DNA of 64,000 nt. Origin: Lysobacterales bacterium (GTDB lineage: Bacteria; Pseudomonadota; Gammaproteobacteria; Xanthomonadales; SZUA-38). Positions 8,205-17,681 of the stretch are shown piece by piece; position 1 is the stretch's first letter, and every line of letters begins with the position of its first letter. Made by a program: the position numbers and the translations under genes. The DNA lies in the NCBI GenBank assembly GCA_028285525.1, contig JANQOZ010000027.1, positions 124,001 through 188,000 of the forward strand. Reading direction: 5' to 3'. Below the pieces are notes generated by a model, which saw nothing but the letters and a program-made list of their open reading frames with translations, was not told the origin of the DNA and ran no database searches.

Positions 8205-10556
8205 ATGGCTGACGTTTTTATCTCCTACGCCCACGACGACCGCAGCCGCATCGTCCCGCTGGCAGACGCGCTGGCGGAGCACGGCTTCTCTGTCTGGTGG
8301 GATCGAGAAATCCATGCCGGATCGGAGTTTTCCGACGAGATCGAACGCGAACTCACGATCGCCACGCACGTGATTGTCTGCTGGTCTGAGAGAGCCAACC
8401 GTTCGAACTGGGTCAGAGACGAAGCAACGATCGCAGCCCGCGCCGGAAAACTAAAAGCCATTTCGCTGGACGGGCGCGAGCCTCCCATGGGCTTTATGCA
8501 GCTACATGCGCTGGATTTTTCCCAGTGGCGCGACTCAGGAAGTGACGACACCTCTGCCGCGCTGGTGCAGACGCTAAAGGGCGGCTCGGCGCGACACAGC
8601 AAGCGGGTTGCAGCGCCAAAATCCGGCTCAAAAAGCAAGACCTGGATGGCTGGCGCCCTCCTTTTGCTGCTGAGTGCCGCCGGCGCCGGCTGGTTTGTCT
8701 CCCGCGACGGCGAAACCCAGCCGCAGGGCCAGACCGCGCAGCCTGCTCCAGCCGAGAAAACCTACCGGTCGATTGCGGTGCTGGCTTTTGCAGACCTGTC
8801 ACCCGACGGCGATCGGGATTACTTTTCGGACGGCCTCGCCTCAGAGGTCCTCTACCTGCTGGCCCGCGAGACCGATCTGCATGTCGTTTCGCGCACCTCG
8901 TCGTTTTTCTACAAGGGCAAAGACACGCCCCTGTCGGAGATTGCTAAAGCACTGAACGTCGACACCGTGCTCGAGGGCTCCGTCAGAAAAGCCGGCAATC
9001 GCGTGCGGATCGATACCCAGCTGGTGGACGCGGCGTCGGGAGAGAGCTTGTGGGGTGTACAGTTCGATCGAGAGCTGGCAGACATTTTTGCCATCCAGGA
9101 TGAAGTGGCGCAGGAAGTCACCAGAGCCCTGGCCTCCGGCGGGGACGTACCAGCGATTCAGTCGCCGACCACCGATCCGGAGACCTACGATCTTTACCTG
9201 CGCGCCCAGTACCAGTTTGCTCAACGCGGCAAGGGCATCGCCACCGCCGAGAAACTGGCGGCGCAGGTCACGGAGCGTGACGCAACATTCGCGCCGGGCT
9301 GGGCCTTGCTGGCGATGACGAAGATGTTCCAGTACAGCCGGTCTTTGGGATTGACGAAAGGTGAGTTCGCCCTCGCGGCAAAACCCCATATTGATTTAGC
9401 GCTGGAGCTTGCCCCGAAGCTGGCAGAAGCCTTTGTGGCGCGGGGCTATCTGCAGGGAATGCAGGGAAACCAGCTGAAGTCGATCGCGGCCTATCGACAG
9501 GCCCTCGACCTTAACCCTAACGTCGCCGACGCTCGGCATCTTTTGTACATCGAGCTGCTCAACTCGGGCGCCTGGCAAGAGTCGTTTCAGGTGATCGACC
9601 AGGCGTACATTCTTGACCCGCTATCGCCGAGCGTCAGCAGCAACTACGTTTTTTCGCTGATGCGCCGGGGACGCGGAGAAGAGGCGCTGGCGGCGGCCGA
9701 ACGGGCGTCGTCACGATTTCCTGACTACACCCATTTTTCCAGTGTCCTGGGTTCCGCTCTGCGATTCCAGGGCCGGCTGGCTGAGGCTGCCCGGATCCAG
9801 GTGGACCTATGGGAGGCCACCCAGAACCCCCGGTATCAGGTCCAAAGCGCCATCTACCTCTCCGACCTGAAACTGCTGGATTTTCCGCTGCCTGAAATGG
9901 CCCCGATCAGTGGCCAGGCTTTTCAAACGCTGTTGGGCGGGGACAAGCAGGCCGCCGCCGAGAAGCTGCTTGCCGCCCTGGAGGCTGATCCGAGTTTTGC
10001 GAAATGGGATGCCTGGGCCGGAGAGCTGCTGTGGTGGTCTGGCCAGGAGGCGGCAGCGCTGGAGTTCTTTCTTAACGCCTATACGGCTGAACTGGACAAC
10101 TTTTTCTCGCAGGGCAACGACTGTAATTATTCGTTAGCCGCGGCCGCGCTGTTTCGGCGCGCCGGCGAAATCCAAAAAGCCGAAGCGTTGCTCTCAGAAT
10201 GCGAGACTATCCATGAAATCCGGAGGACTCAGGGGGTGGGGGGTATTGAAGACCCGGACGAGTACGCTGAGCTGCTCGTGCTGAAGGGCGACCACGAAGG
10301 CGCCATTCGGGAACTGGAACAGGTGTTCGAAGGCGGTTTCCTCTTCGACTGGTGGTTTCACCTGAACCCGATCTACGATCCGATCCGCGATGACCCCGCT
10401 TTTACGGCCGTAGTTGAGTCACTCAACGAACAGGCGGATCGAGAGCGCGAAAAGTATCTGTCGATGTGGCTCACCCCATGCATCGGAACCGAGACAACGT
10501 GCCTCAAGAAAACCGTCTTCAAACAGACGGCCCATTTGCGCCCAGCCCATGCGTAG
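8205..10556 (+). CDS. TIR domain - TM - TolB/FlgO-like - TPR protein
   Basis: A 783-residue protein. Residues 1 to about 110 form a TIR_2-type domain (MADVFISYAHDD, HGFSVWWDREI, SEFSDEIEREL, NWVRDE). A single membrane helix lies near 146-167 (WMAGALLLLLSAAGAGWFV). Residues about 187-320 match the TolB/FlgO-like module found in adenylate-cyclase-type signalling proteins (SIAVLAFADLSPDGD, LNVDTVLEGSVRKAGNRVRIDTQLVD). TPR repeats fill the remainder. The TIR part should be cytoplasmic and the C-terminal part periplasmic. TIR domains can be adaptors or NAD-consuming enzymes; the conserved Glu cannot be assigned without a structure. Its gene stands alone. The function is unknown. Confidence 0.85.
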   Translation: MADVFISYAHDDRSRIVPLADALAEHGFSVWWDREIHAGSEFSDEIERELTIATHVIVCWSERANRSNWVRDEATIAARAGKLKAISLDGREPPMGFMQLHALDFSQWRDSGSDDTSAALVQTLKGGSARHSKRVAAPKSGSKSKTWMAGALLLLLSAAGAGWFVSRDGETQPQGQTAQPAPAEKTYRSIAVLAFADLSPDGDRDYFSDGLASEVLYLLARETDLHVVSRTSSFFYKGKDTPLSEIAKALNVDTVLEGSVRKAGNRVRIDTQLVDAASGESLWGVQFDRELADIFAIQDEVAQEVTRALASGGDVPAIQSPTTDPETYDLYLRAQYQFAQRGKGIATAEKLAAQVTERDATFAPGWALLAMTKMFQYSRSLGLTKGEFALAAKPHIDLALELAPKLAEAFVARGYLQGMQGNQLKSIAAYRQALDLNPNVADARHLLYIELLNSGAWQESFQVIDQAYILDPLSPSVSSNYVFSLMRRGRGEEALAAAERASSRFPDYTHFSSVLGSALRFQGRLAEAARIQVDLWEATQNPRYQVQSAIYLSDLKLLDFPLPEMAPISGQAFQTLLGGDKQAAAEKLLAALEADPSFAKWDAWAGELLWWSGQEAAALEFFLNAYTAELDNFFSQGNDCNYSLAAAALFRRAGEIQKAEALLSECETIHEIRRTQGVGGIEDPDEYAELLVLKGDHEGAIRELEQVFEGGFLFDWWFHLNPIYDPIRDDPAFTAVVESLNEQADREREKYLSMWLTPCIGTETTCLKKTVFKQTAHLRPAHA

Positions 10557-10583
10557 GACGGCCGTCTTGAGCTGCGACCCAAG

Positions 10584-11375
10584 ATGGTTCTGACAGGAGG
10601 AAAAACCACCGGAGACACACTGGTTCGACGCCGCGTTGCGAGCGGGGTTATCAGCAGTGCGCGCTATCTAAAGGACACGGCGGACTGTCGCTGGCACTGC
10701 CATGAGAGTATTCATCTAACTTACGTGTTCAGCGGTAGTGGTCGCTCGGAGGCCAAGGGCGCCGGTGACCCGAAAAGTCCAGATGAGGTTTGCTGGTATC
10801 GCGCGGGAGAGATGCATCGCTGGATCCCCCAAACCTCGGTATGTCGGTCTATCAACGTGGAGTTTGCGGATCAATTCGCCAACGAGGCTACGACCAGGCT
10901 CAGCGACATCGAAAACGCTCTGTCCAAGCGTCAGGACAGCAAATTTCTGATGCTAAAGATCCAGAGTGAAATGGCGCTTGATGACGCAGTCACCGAGGCT
11001 TCGCTCACCACACTACTGCAGGAGCTGGCATATCCGTCGATACAAGACCACTCAACGCAGCAACCGGATTGGGTAGCGATCATCGAGCAAATGCTGAAAG
11101 ACGAATGGAACGCCCAGCCAAGGCTGGACCGTCTCGCGCATGCTGCCGGCGTTCACCCGGTAACCATTTCCCGGTCGTTTCGACGACATTTTTCCTGCAC
11201 GCTGGGCGAATACGTTCGTAAGCAGAAGATCGAACGGAGCCTGCCGCTCCTCCAACACACCAACCTCTCTTTGAGCCAGATTGCCCAGGAATGTGGCTTC
11301 GCCGACCAGAGCCATTTCAGTCGATGCTTCCGGCAATTGACCGGGTTTACCCCAGGACGCTATCGCCGGCTCTAG
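10584..11375 (+). CDS. AraC-family transcriptional regulator
   Basis: A 263-residue protein with a cupin-like sensory N-terminus (HCHESIHLTYVFSGSG) and a C-terminal AraC/XylS double HTH of about 95 residues (LDRLAHAAGVHPVTISRSFRRHF, then LSLSQIAQECGFADQSHFSRCFR and GFTPGRYRRL). ATG 10584 is taken as the start; an AGGAGG at 10597-10602 lies within this reading and may point to a slightly later non-ATG start. The next gene, an S41 peptidase, lies 143 bp downstream on the same strand and may be a target. Confidence 0.88.
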   Translation: MVLTGGKTTGDTLVRRRVASGVISSARYLKDTADCRWHCHESIHLTYVFSGSGRSEAKGAGDPKSPDEVCWYRAGEMHRWIPQTSVCRSINVEFADQFANEATTRLSDIENALSKRQDSKFLMLKIQSEMALDDAVTEASLTTLLQELAYPSIQDHSTQQPDWVAIIEQMLKDEWNAQPRLDRLAHAAGVHPVTISRSFRRHFSCTLGEYVRKQKIERSLPLLQHTNLSLSQIAQECGFADQSHFSRCFRQLTGFTPGRYRRL

Positions 11376-11518
11376 CACTCGGAGAAACCGGACCCGAGCC
11401 AGAATACTAAGCTTCCACCAGCGCTAAATCTGTTCTATCGCCAAAAGCACTGATCGCTACGCTTACGTTGGCAGGTCGCCTGAATCCAGGTGACACCAAC
11501 GATAAGAGGTCATTTGCC

Positions 11519-12631
11519 ATGCGCTCTAATCCTTGCCGGTTCCATGCTGGCTCTTCGAGAATATCGGGAAGCCTGATTAAACGTACCGGCTTGTCCTCCC
11601 TCGCCATTGTCAGCCTTTTGATGTTTCCCGTCTTTGGATGGTCTCAGACGGTCAGTGAGCCTGAGAGCACTTCGCCGCCTTTGGACCACAGTGCCGTGAT
11701 TGCCGAACTGCAGCAGCTGCTGCTCGAGCACTATGTGTTCCCGGAGCTTGCCAAGGAAATTTCTAAATACCTGGCTAAACAGCTGGCTAGCGGACGCTAC
11801 AGCCCGGCGAGCGACCTGCAGTCTTTTGCAGACGCGCTGACTGAGGATCTGCGCAGCACAAGCGGTGACAAACATCTGATGGTGTGGCCAACCCCACCGC
11901 GATCGCCCTCCGATGAGACCAACCTGGGCACAGCCATGTCCGAAGCGCGAGGTAAAAAAAGCAACTATGGGTTCAGGCGGGTGGAGATTCTTCCGGGCAA
12001 TATTGGCCTGATCAAGCTATCCAGCTTTTCGCTGGATCAGCTTTATGAGGACGCGATCCCAACCCTGGATGCCGCGATGGCCATGGTCGCAAACGCCCGC
12101 ACACTGATCTTTGACGTGCGCGGTAATCCTGGCGGCAGCCCAAGAATCGCCAGGCGGCTGGCCAGCTACCTATTTCCCGCCGAACCGGTGCATCTCAATG
12201 ATTTCTATTTTCGTAGCTCAGACACGGTTTTGTCCTATTGGACCGAACAGGACCTCCCTGGCACCCTGCTGCCCGATCTGCCGGTGTACATACTGGTGGA
12301 CAAGGACACTTTTTCGGCAGCCGAGGGGTTTGCCTACAACCTGAAACATCTTGGTCGCGCGCTGGTTGTCGGGCAGACGACAGGTGGTGGATCCCACGGT
12401 GGATCAACACGTCCTCTAGGACCACATCTGCAGGCCTATATCCCCTACTCGCGCAGTATTCATCCGGTGACCAAAACGGATTTCGAAGAGGTTGGTGTCA
12501 TCCCCCAGCTCGAAACTGAACCCGACCAGGCGCTTTGCGAAGCACTCCATCACCATAAAGGCGTGACCGACCAGATGCTGGATGGCAACAGACAGCCATG
12601 TCAGCAAACCACAAAGGGCACCGGGTACTGA
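11519..12631 (+). CDS. S41-family (IRBP/tricorn-core type) peptidase, exported
   Basis: About 370 residues. The ATG at 11519 has AAGAGGT at a good distance and opens a signal peptide ending near VFGWSQT. The N-terminal helical part (ELQQLLLEHYVFPELAKEI) is the IRBP-like segment. The core follows: GNIGLIKLSSF, RTLIFDVRGNPGGS, and the nucleophile region DKDTFSAAEGFAY with Ser near residue 263, then GQTTGGGSHGG. No PDZ domain is evident. It should act in the periplasm or outside; the substrate is not known. Small S41 members of this type are often accessory hydrolases near regulators. Confidence 0.85.
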   Translation: MRSNPCRFHAGSSRISGSLIKRTGLSSLAIVSLLMFPVFGWSQTVSEPESTSPPLDHSAVIAELQQLLLEHYVFPELAKEISKYLAKQLASGRYSPASDLQSFADALTEDLRSTSGDKHLMVWPTPPRSPSDETNLGTAMSEARGKKSNYGFRRVEILPGNIGLIKLSSFSLDQLYEDAIPTLDAAMAMVANARTLIFDVRGNPGGSPRIARRLASYLFPAEPVHLNDFYFRSSDTVLSYWTEQDLPGTLLPDLPVYILVDKDTFSAAEGFAYNLKHLGRALVVGQTTGGGSHGGSTRPLGPHLQAYIPYSRSIHPVTKTDFEEVGVIPQLETEPDQALCEALHHHKGVTDQMLDGNRQPCQQTTKGTGY

Positions 12632-12801
12632 ACCTTGGCCACACTTGCGGCCAGTGCTGGGCGCTCGCTTCAGCGTGTATCGGCATCCGCACAGGATGAC
12701 TACAATAATAAGGCGCGCGCGCTGATCGGATTCTGCTGTTCTGGCAGTGTCGTTGACTCAGCGGCTAACGCGCGCCAAATAATGCTTGGGAGACAGTCAA
12801 T

Positions 12802-14154
12802 ATGAATCGTCGTGATGCCCTGGGATCGATCACCGCTGCAGGACTAGCCTCCACCCTGCCCGTCTCCTTCGCCGCTGACGCGTCCACAAACCCATCGGCG
12901 GTGCACCCGCCGGTCCTCGGGCCTCGCATGAATTTTGCGCAGGCGGATCGAGTCATGGCCGAACTCGGTATCGACGCCCTGATCCTGGGTGATGGAGCCA
13001 ATTTTCAGCAGGCTACGGGCAGTCGGCCGGTTGTGACCCGCATGGGCTACCCGCCGAGCAGCCTGGCCATCGTCACTCGCCGAGAGAGCGAACGCCTGGC
13101 GATTGTTACGCCGGCCTTCAGCTATTACTACACGCTTTCGGACGTGCTGAAAAATTCAGACATTCCGGCCTACATTTTTGCGTTTCCCGGGGAGGCTCCA
13201 GACAAAGGGCAGTCTCCAGGCGCTTCGCTGGACCTGTTTCCCGACCGCAGCGAGGTTGCGCTTGACCACATCGAGCGCGGCCGGCTGGGCGCAACCCATG
13301 CTCAGGTCAGCGAACTGGGCAGCTTTGCCAGCATGGACAAAGCACTGGCCAAAGCGCTGCAGGATCTCGGCCTGACCCGTGGCCGGATCGCCGTGGACCA
13401 CTCGCAGGTCGAAGCAGCGCTGGCGAAGGCTGCAGAAGAGGTAACCGCGGTGAGTGCCGAGGACGCCCTGCGTCGAATTCGACCGGTGAAATCTGAAACC
13501 GAAATTCAGCTGATGCGGATGGCCTCGGCAGGCAATGTAGCGGCCGCCATCGAAGCGGTGAAGACCGTGCGGGCCGGCGGCAGCTACCGGGACCTGCGGG
13601 CGGAGTTTTTTGCCGCCGCGGCGCGCCGGGGTCAGCGGGGCGTTTTTATGGTGGTAGACCGAACCAGCGATGAGCTCTATGAGGACACCTTCCGGGATGG
13701 CCAGGCGTTTCTCATCGACTGCGTCAGCGAGTATCAGGGCTACCACGGTGATTACGGCCGGACGGTTTTTGTCGGTGAGCCGCGCAAGTCGATGCGTGAC
13801 GCGGCCAGCGCCTTGGCGATCGGCTGGGACAGCATCCGCGAGAAACTGCGGCCCGGCATGAAGTTTTCGGAGATCAATGCGCTGGGTACCAAAGCGCTGC
13901 GCAGCGCCAACAAGCGGTATAACGTCCCGTTTGCGCCGCATAGCGTTGGTATGTATCACACGGATCATGTTGGCTACGGAAGCCTGCCCCCTCGCGAGGA
14001 CATCGTCCTGGAACCCGGCATGATCCTCAGCATCGACTGCCCGCTGATTGAATCCGGCGTCGGTGGTTCTGCTCACCTCGAAGATCTGATGTTGATCACG
14101 GCCGATGGCAGCGAGCCGATTCACGACATCGGCAATCAGACGATCACGGTTTAG
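12802..14154 (+). CDS. M24-family (Xaa-Pro peptidase-like) metallopeptidase, exported
   Basis: 450 residues. The N-terminus MNRRDALGSITAAGLAST contains twin arginines followed by a hydrophobic stretch, suggesting Tat export. A creatinase-type N-domain is followed by the pita-bread fold. Metal-site segments are FLIDCVSEYQGYHGDYGRT, the His segment HSVGMYHTDH, LEPGMILSIDCP (Asp where Glu is usual) and SAHLEDLMLIT. The site is therefore recognisable but departs from canonical prolidases at two places, so specificity may differ. RBS TGGGAGACAG precedes the ATG. It may process proline-containing peptides. Confidence 0.82.
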   Translation: MNRRDALGSITAAGLASTLPVSFAADASTNPSAVHPPVLGPRMNFAQADRVMAELGIDALILGDGANFQQATGSRPVVTRMGYPPSSLAIVTRRESERLAIVTPAFSYYYTLSDVLKNSDIPAYIFAFPGEAPDKGQSPGASLDLFPDRSEVALDHIERGRLGATHAQVSELGSFASMDKALAKALQDLGLTRGRIAVDHSQVEAALAKAAEEVTAVSAEDALRRIRPVKSETEIQLMRMASAGNVAAAIEAVKTVRAGGSYRDLRAEFFAAAARRGQRGVFMVVDRTSDELYEDTFRDGQAFLIDCVSEYQGYHGDYGRTVFVGEPRKSMRDAASALAIGWDSIREKLRPGMKFSEINALGTKALRSANKRYNVPFAPHSVGMYHTDHVGYGSLPPREDIVLEPGMILSIDCPLIESGVGGSAHLEDLMLITADGSEPIHDIGNQTITV

Positions 14155-14227
14155 CGAGGTGGAACGTTTCTCCAGCAAGCGAATGCCGCTTGCCAACCAC
14201 CGTCGATGATGAGTGATCAGTGGCTGA

Positions 14228-14752
14228 ATGCAGGAGCTGATACTCAACGAGGCGCACTACGGCAAGGTCATAACTGAGGTTGTCCCGTCAGCGCAGCGAT
14301 TCCTGTGGATCGCCACGGCCGACATCAAAGACCTGCATGTGGCTGGCACCGGCAAAAGGTTCGTGCCCTTTCTTTCTGTGCTCGCGGACCTGGTTTCCAG
14401 AGGTGTCGACCTGCGCCTCATCCACGCCAAAGAGCCAGGACCCCGGTTTCGCGAGGACTTCGATCGCTTTCCCGAGCTGATCGAAAGCGATCGGTTCGAG
14501 CGAATCCTCTGCCCTCGCATGCACATGAAGGTCATCATCGTGGACGCCCAAGTGGCTTACGTGGGCTCCGCCAATTTGACTGGTGCCGGCATCGGGGCGA
14601 AGTCAGCTCACCGGCGCAATTTTGAGGCGGGCATACTGACCGACGATCCGCAGGTAATCAGTGGGTTAATGGCGGAACTGGATCAGCTTTATCTGGGAGA
14701 TCATTGCGTCGGGTGCGGCCGACGCGAGTACTGCCCGGACCCGGTGCGCTAG
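14228..14752 (+). CDS. Phospholipase D-like domain protein (single HKD)
   Basis: 174 residues with one PLD motif, HMKVIIVD...GSANLTGAGIG, around residues 98-118 (the His-x-Lys and the Gly-Ser-x-Asn parts are both present). PLD enzymes with a single motif act as homodimers on phosphodiesters of lipids or nucleic acids (Nuc-like). The C-terminus has a short cysteine cluster, HCVGCGRREYCPDP, that could bind a metal. There is no signal peptide. It sits alone between an M24 peptidase and a histidine kinase. The substrate is unknown. Confidence 0.75.
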   Translation: MQELILNEAHYGKVITEVVPSAQRFLWIATADIKDLHVAGTGKRFVPFLSVLADLVSRGVDLRLIHAKEPGPRFREDFDRFPELIESDRFERILCPRMHMKVIIVDAQVAYVGSANLTGAGIGAKSAHRRNFEAGILTDDPQVISGLMAELDQLYLGDHCVGCGRREYCPDPVR

Positions 14753-14837
14753 TAGGCTAGCAGACCAACCCAGCAGTATCGATGCGCCTCGTCATACAAG
14801 GTGCTAACATCTCGCGCAGCCTCAGACCGGATAAGAA

Positions 14838-17543
14838 ATGCACGCTCTACAAGGAGCCACAGTGCCGATCCATGGGCTTCCCCATAAAACGATACTGACC
14901 CAGTCATTAAGCTCGTCCAGGCGCGTGTCGACCGCCAGCGTTTGGCTTGTCTTTAGCCTGCTGTCGCTCTGTCTGTGCCTGTCGTCGTCGGCAACCGCCG
15001 CCTCGCTGGAGGAGCTTGAGACTGCGGTCGAAGAGGCAATCGCCGAAAAAAGACCTGACTACGAGGAACGGCTTGTTCTTGTAAAGCAGGTCTACGAGTT
15101 GGTCGGTGAGACTCTCTCAAGCAACGACCCACTGGTGCTGAAGACAAACTTTGTCGAAGCGATGGCGAATATGCGTCTGGGCAATTTCGACAGCAGCCGC
15201 GAACAGATCCAATCTCTTGCGCCTAAGATCAATCGTGATCTGATGCCGGCGTTGGCGTTTCGAACTGACGCGCTGGGCGCCGTGTTACTTGTCATTGGTG
15301 GAGAGCGCGAACAAGGTCTTGCAGCGTTTGAAGCGCTGTTTGATCGCCCCAATAAGAACGTCCCCGCCGATTTGCTGGCGCGAAACCGAATTGGTTATGC
15401 GATTGCCCTGAATGAAAACGGCAAGGCGGCGCAGGCGGTTGATATGTATGAACAGCTGCTACTCAACGCGATTCGTCGGCAGGATGATGAAATTACCCTG
15501 ATTGCCGGCAACAACCTGATAGTCATATTGATCACGCTGAAAGACTACTCTTCCGCCAGGGAGACGTTGGACCAGCTGCGGCCTGTCATCGCCCGAAACC
15601 CCGATTCTTTGGTTTTTGGATCGCTGATGCTGCATGATTTCGAGCTCATTAGAGTGGCGGGAAATCCGCTGGAGGCCGCCGCAGGACTCAAGAATTTTAT
15701 TGAAAAGCAAATCGACCCTACGCCGCTGATGCTTGGATCTGCGCACCTGATTTTCGCGGATTCACTCCGCGATCTTGGCAGACTGGATGAAGCAATTTCG
15801 CAGGGTGAGATAGCGCTCGACATGTTAGGCGATCAGGCGCACGAGGTGACTGCGGCCCACCTAAGCCTGGCGCAGACGCTGATTCTCCAGGGCCGCTATG
15901 ACTTGGCGATCGAGCAGCTTGGCAACGTCAATCCAGCGGTGGAGCCGGTTCCGGCAAAACGCGTGCGGTATAACCAACTGCTGTTGGAGGCCACGCTGCG
16001 CCGGGCTGGTAACGAAAACGCGGCCGCTATCCTGGATGCCTACGTCGCGGCGGAACAGAACCGTGATGAGCTCGGCTCAACCACGCGAGCGGAATTCTTT
16101 GAAGCCAGGCTGACAGCGGCCAAACAGACTCTTGAGTTGCAACAGGCTGAAGAGTTCGCGCAAAGCCAGGCGGAGCAGCGAGAGGCGGAGCGACGAACCA
16201 ATCGATTACTCCTGATCATGGTCATCGCAGCGTCGTTGCTGACTCTACTGGTGATCGTGCTGCTGATCCGTCGATCTGCGCAACGAAGGCGCCTTGAAGA
16301 AAATACGGCGCGCAACAAAGAGCTACAGCAACAGGTTGAAACCAAGACGGCCGAACTGCGTCGGAACCTGGAAGAGCAAGCGAACATCGCTCGTGAGCTT
16401 GAGCGCAGGAAACGCATCGATGCTATTGGCATGCTGGTAGGCAACGTTGCTCATGACTTCAACAACCTGCTGCAGGTTGTCGCCAGCAGCAACGAAATTG
16501 TTGGCAGTGACTCAGCCACACAAGAGGACAAGAACCGTGCTTTGCTGCTATCGGAGCAGTCTCTCGATCACGGCGCAAAAATACTTCGTCAGCTCTTGAC
16601 CTACACAAGGCAGCAGGAACTTGAGGCGAAACGGGCGGTTTTCAGCGAGTACCTCGAGAATACGGAAACCTTGCTTTCCTTCGCGCTCGGCGAAGAGCGA
16701 ACGCTTGTACTCGAAGATCACAGCAACGGTTCAGCCGTGGTGGTTGATACCGCTCTTCTTACGACATCTTTACTCAACCTTATTAGCAACGCCGCCGACG
16801 CGATGCCCAACGGAGGGACGGTCACCATGTCCGCCGACGTGATCTCTGTGCCAAGCGCCAACGAAAGCTGGTCAGAGAGCTTGGGTCAAGGAGAGTATCT
16901 ACGCGTACGTCTTGCGGACAGTGGCACCGGCATGAGTGAAGAAGATCTTGAGCATGCGATTGAGCCCTTTTTCACTACCAAGGATCTGCATTCGGGGTCC
17001 GGTCTCGGACTCAGCTCCGTGTATGGATTTGTGAAGCAAAGTGGTGGAGATTTGCGAATATCGAGTGCGCTGGGAACTGGCACCACCGTGGAGATTTTGC
17101 TTCCGATTGCCTCGCCCGAACAATCGGCAGTCCCTGAGAAAAACACTGCTGCCCCGACCGAACTGGAAGGCATGCGCCTGGTTTTGGTAGAGGACAACGA
17201 CATGGTTGCCGGAGTCCTGGAACGCATGTTGTTAAAGCTCCAACTGGAAGTCACACGCGCCGCTTCTGGCGATGAGGCACAGCAATTGCTGGAAAACGAT
17301 CATCAATTCGATCTTCTGCTGACTGACATTCGTATGCCGGGCAGTCTGAACGGCCTTGAATTGGCACGCTGGGTAAAAGCCTCTTACCCACAGATGGGGA
17401 TCATGCTGATGAGTGGGTTTATCGACAACGAAAAAGACTTTTCGGAATTCACCTTGATCCAAAAGCCTTTTACTGCCGTTGAGTTTGCCGCCGCCTTAGC
17501 CAACCTCCGTAACGGCAACGATACTCGCCATATCGGAGCCTAG
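14838..17543 (+). CDS. Hybrid sensor histidine kinase with periplasmic TPR domain
   Basis: 901 residues. An N-terminal signal/membrane segment is followed by TPR-like helical repeats (about 60-440), a membrane helix near 456-478 (LLLIMVIAASLLTLLVIVLL), a coiled coil, and a HisKA domain with the phospho-accepting His in GNVAHDFNNLL (about 537). The HATPase domain has SNAADAMPNGG (N-box) and SGLGLSSVYGFV (G-box). A C-terminal receiver has LVLVEDNDM and LLLTDIRMPG (Asp near 828). TPRs in the periplasm suggest it senses a protein or peptide partner. No separate response regulator gene is adjacent, so the output partner is elsewhere. Confidence 0.9.
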   Translation: MHALQGATVPIHGLPHKTILTQSLSSSRRVSTASVWLVFSLLSLCLCLSSSATAASLEELETAVEEAIAEKRPDYEERLVLVKQVYELVGETLSSNDPLVLKTNFVEAMANMRLGNFDSSREQIQSLAPKINRDLMPALAFRTDALGAVLLVIGGEREQGLAAFEALFDRPNKNVPADLLARNRIGYAIALNENGKAAQAVDMYEQLLLNAIRRQDDEITLIAGNNLIVILITLKDYSSARETLDQLRPVIARNPDSLVFGSLMLHDFELIRVAGNPLEAAAGLKNFIEKQIDPTPLMLGSAHLIFADSLRDLGRLDEAISQGEIALDMLGDQAHEVTAAHLSLAQTLILQGRYDLAIEQLGNVNPAVEPVPAKRVRYNQLLLEATLRRAGNENAAAILDAYVAAEQNRDELGSTTRAEFFEARLTAAKQTLELQQAEEFAQSQAEQREAERRTNRLLLIMVIAASLLTLLVIVLLIRRSAQRRRLEENTARNKELQQQVETKTAELRRNLEEQANIARELERRKRIDAIGMLVGNVAHDFNNLLQVVASSNEIVGSDSATQEDKNRALLLSEQSLDHGAKILRQLLTYTRQQELEAKRAVFSEYLENTETLLSFALGEERTLVLEDHSNGSAVVVDTALLTTSLLNLISNAADAMPNGGTVTMSADVISVPSANESWSESLGQGEYLRVRLADSGTGMSEEDLEHAIEPFFTTKDLHSGSGLGLSSVYGFVKQSGGDLRISSALGTGTTVEILLPIASPEQSAVPEKNTAAPTELEGMRLVLVEDNDMVAGVLERMLLKLQLEVTRAASGDEAQQLLENDHQFDLLLTDIRMPGSLNGLELARWVKASYPQMGIMLMSGFIDNEKDFSEFTLIQKPFTAVEFAAALANLRNGNDTRHIGA

Positions 17544-17681
17544 TACCCTTAAACTCGAATCAGGTCTCAGGGTCCGGGACTCGAGGGTTTAAATCGTCTT
17601 TGTCATTGGGCTACTTCCCCGGAGTGTATTGCCATCGGCAGGCCTCGGAGATTTTGCTGGGCCATTAGGAGAACTCCATAC

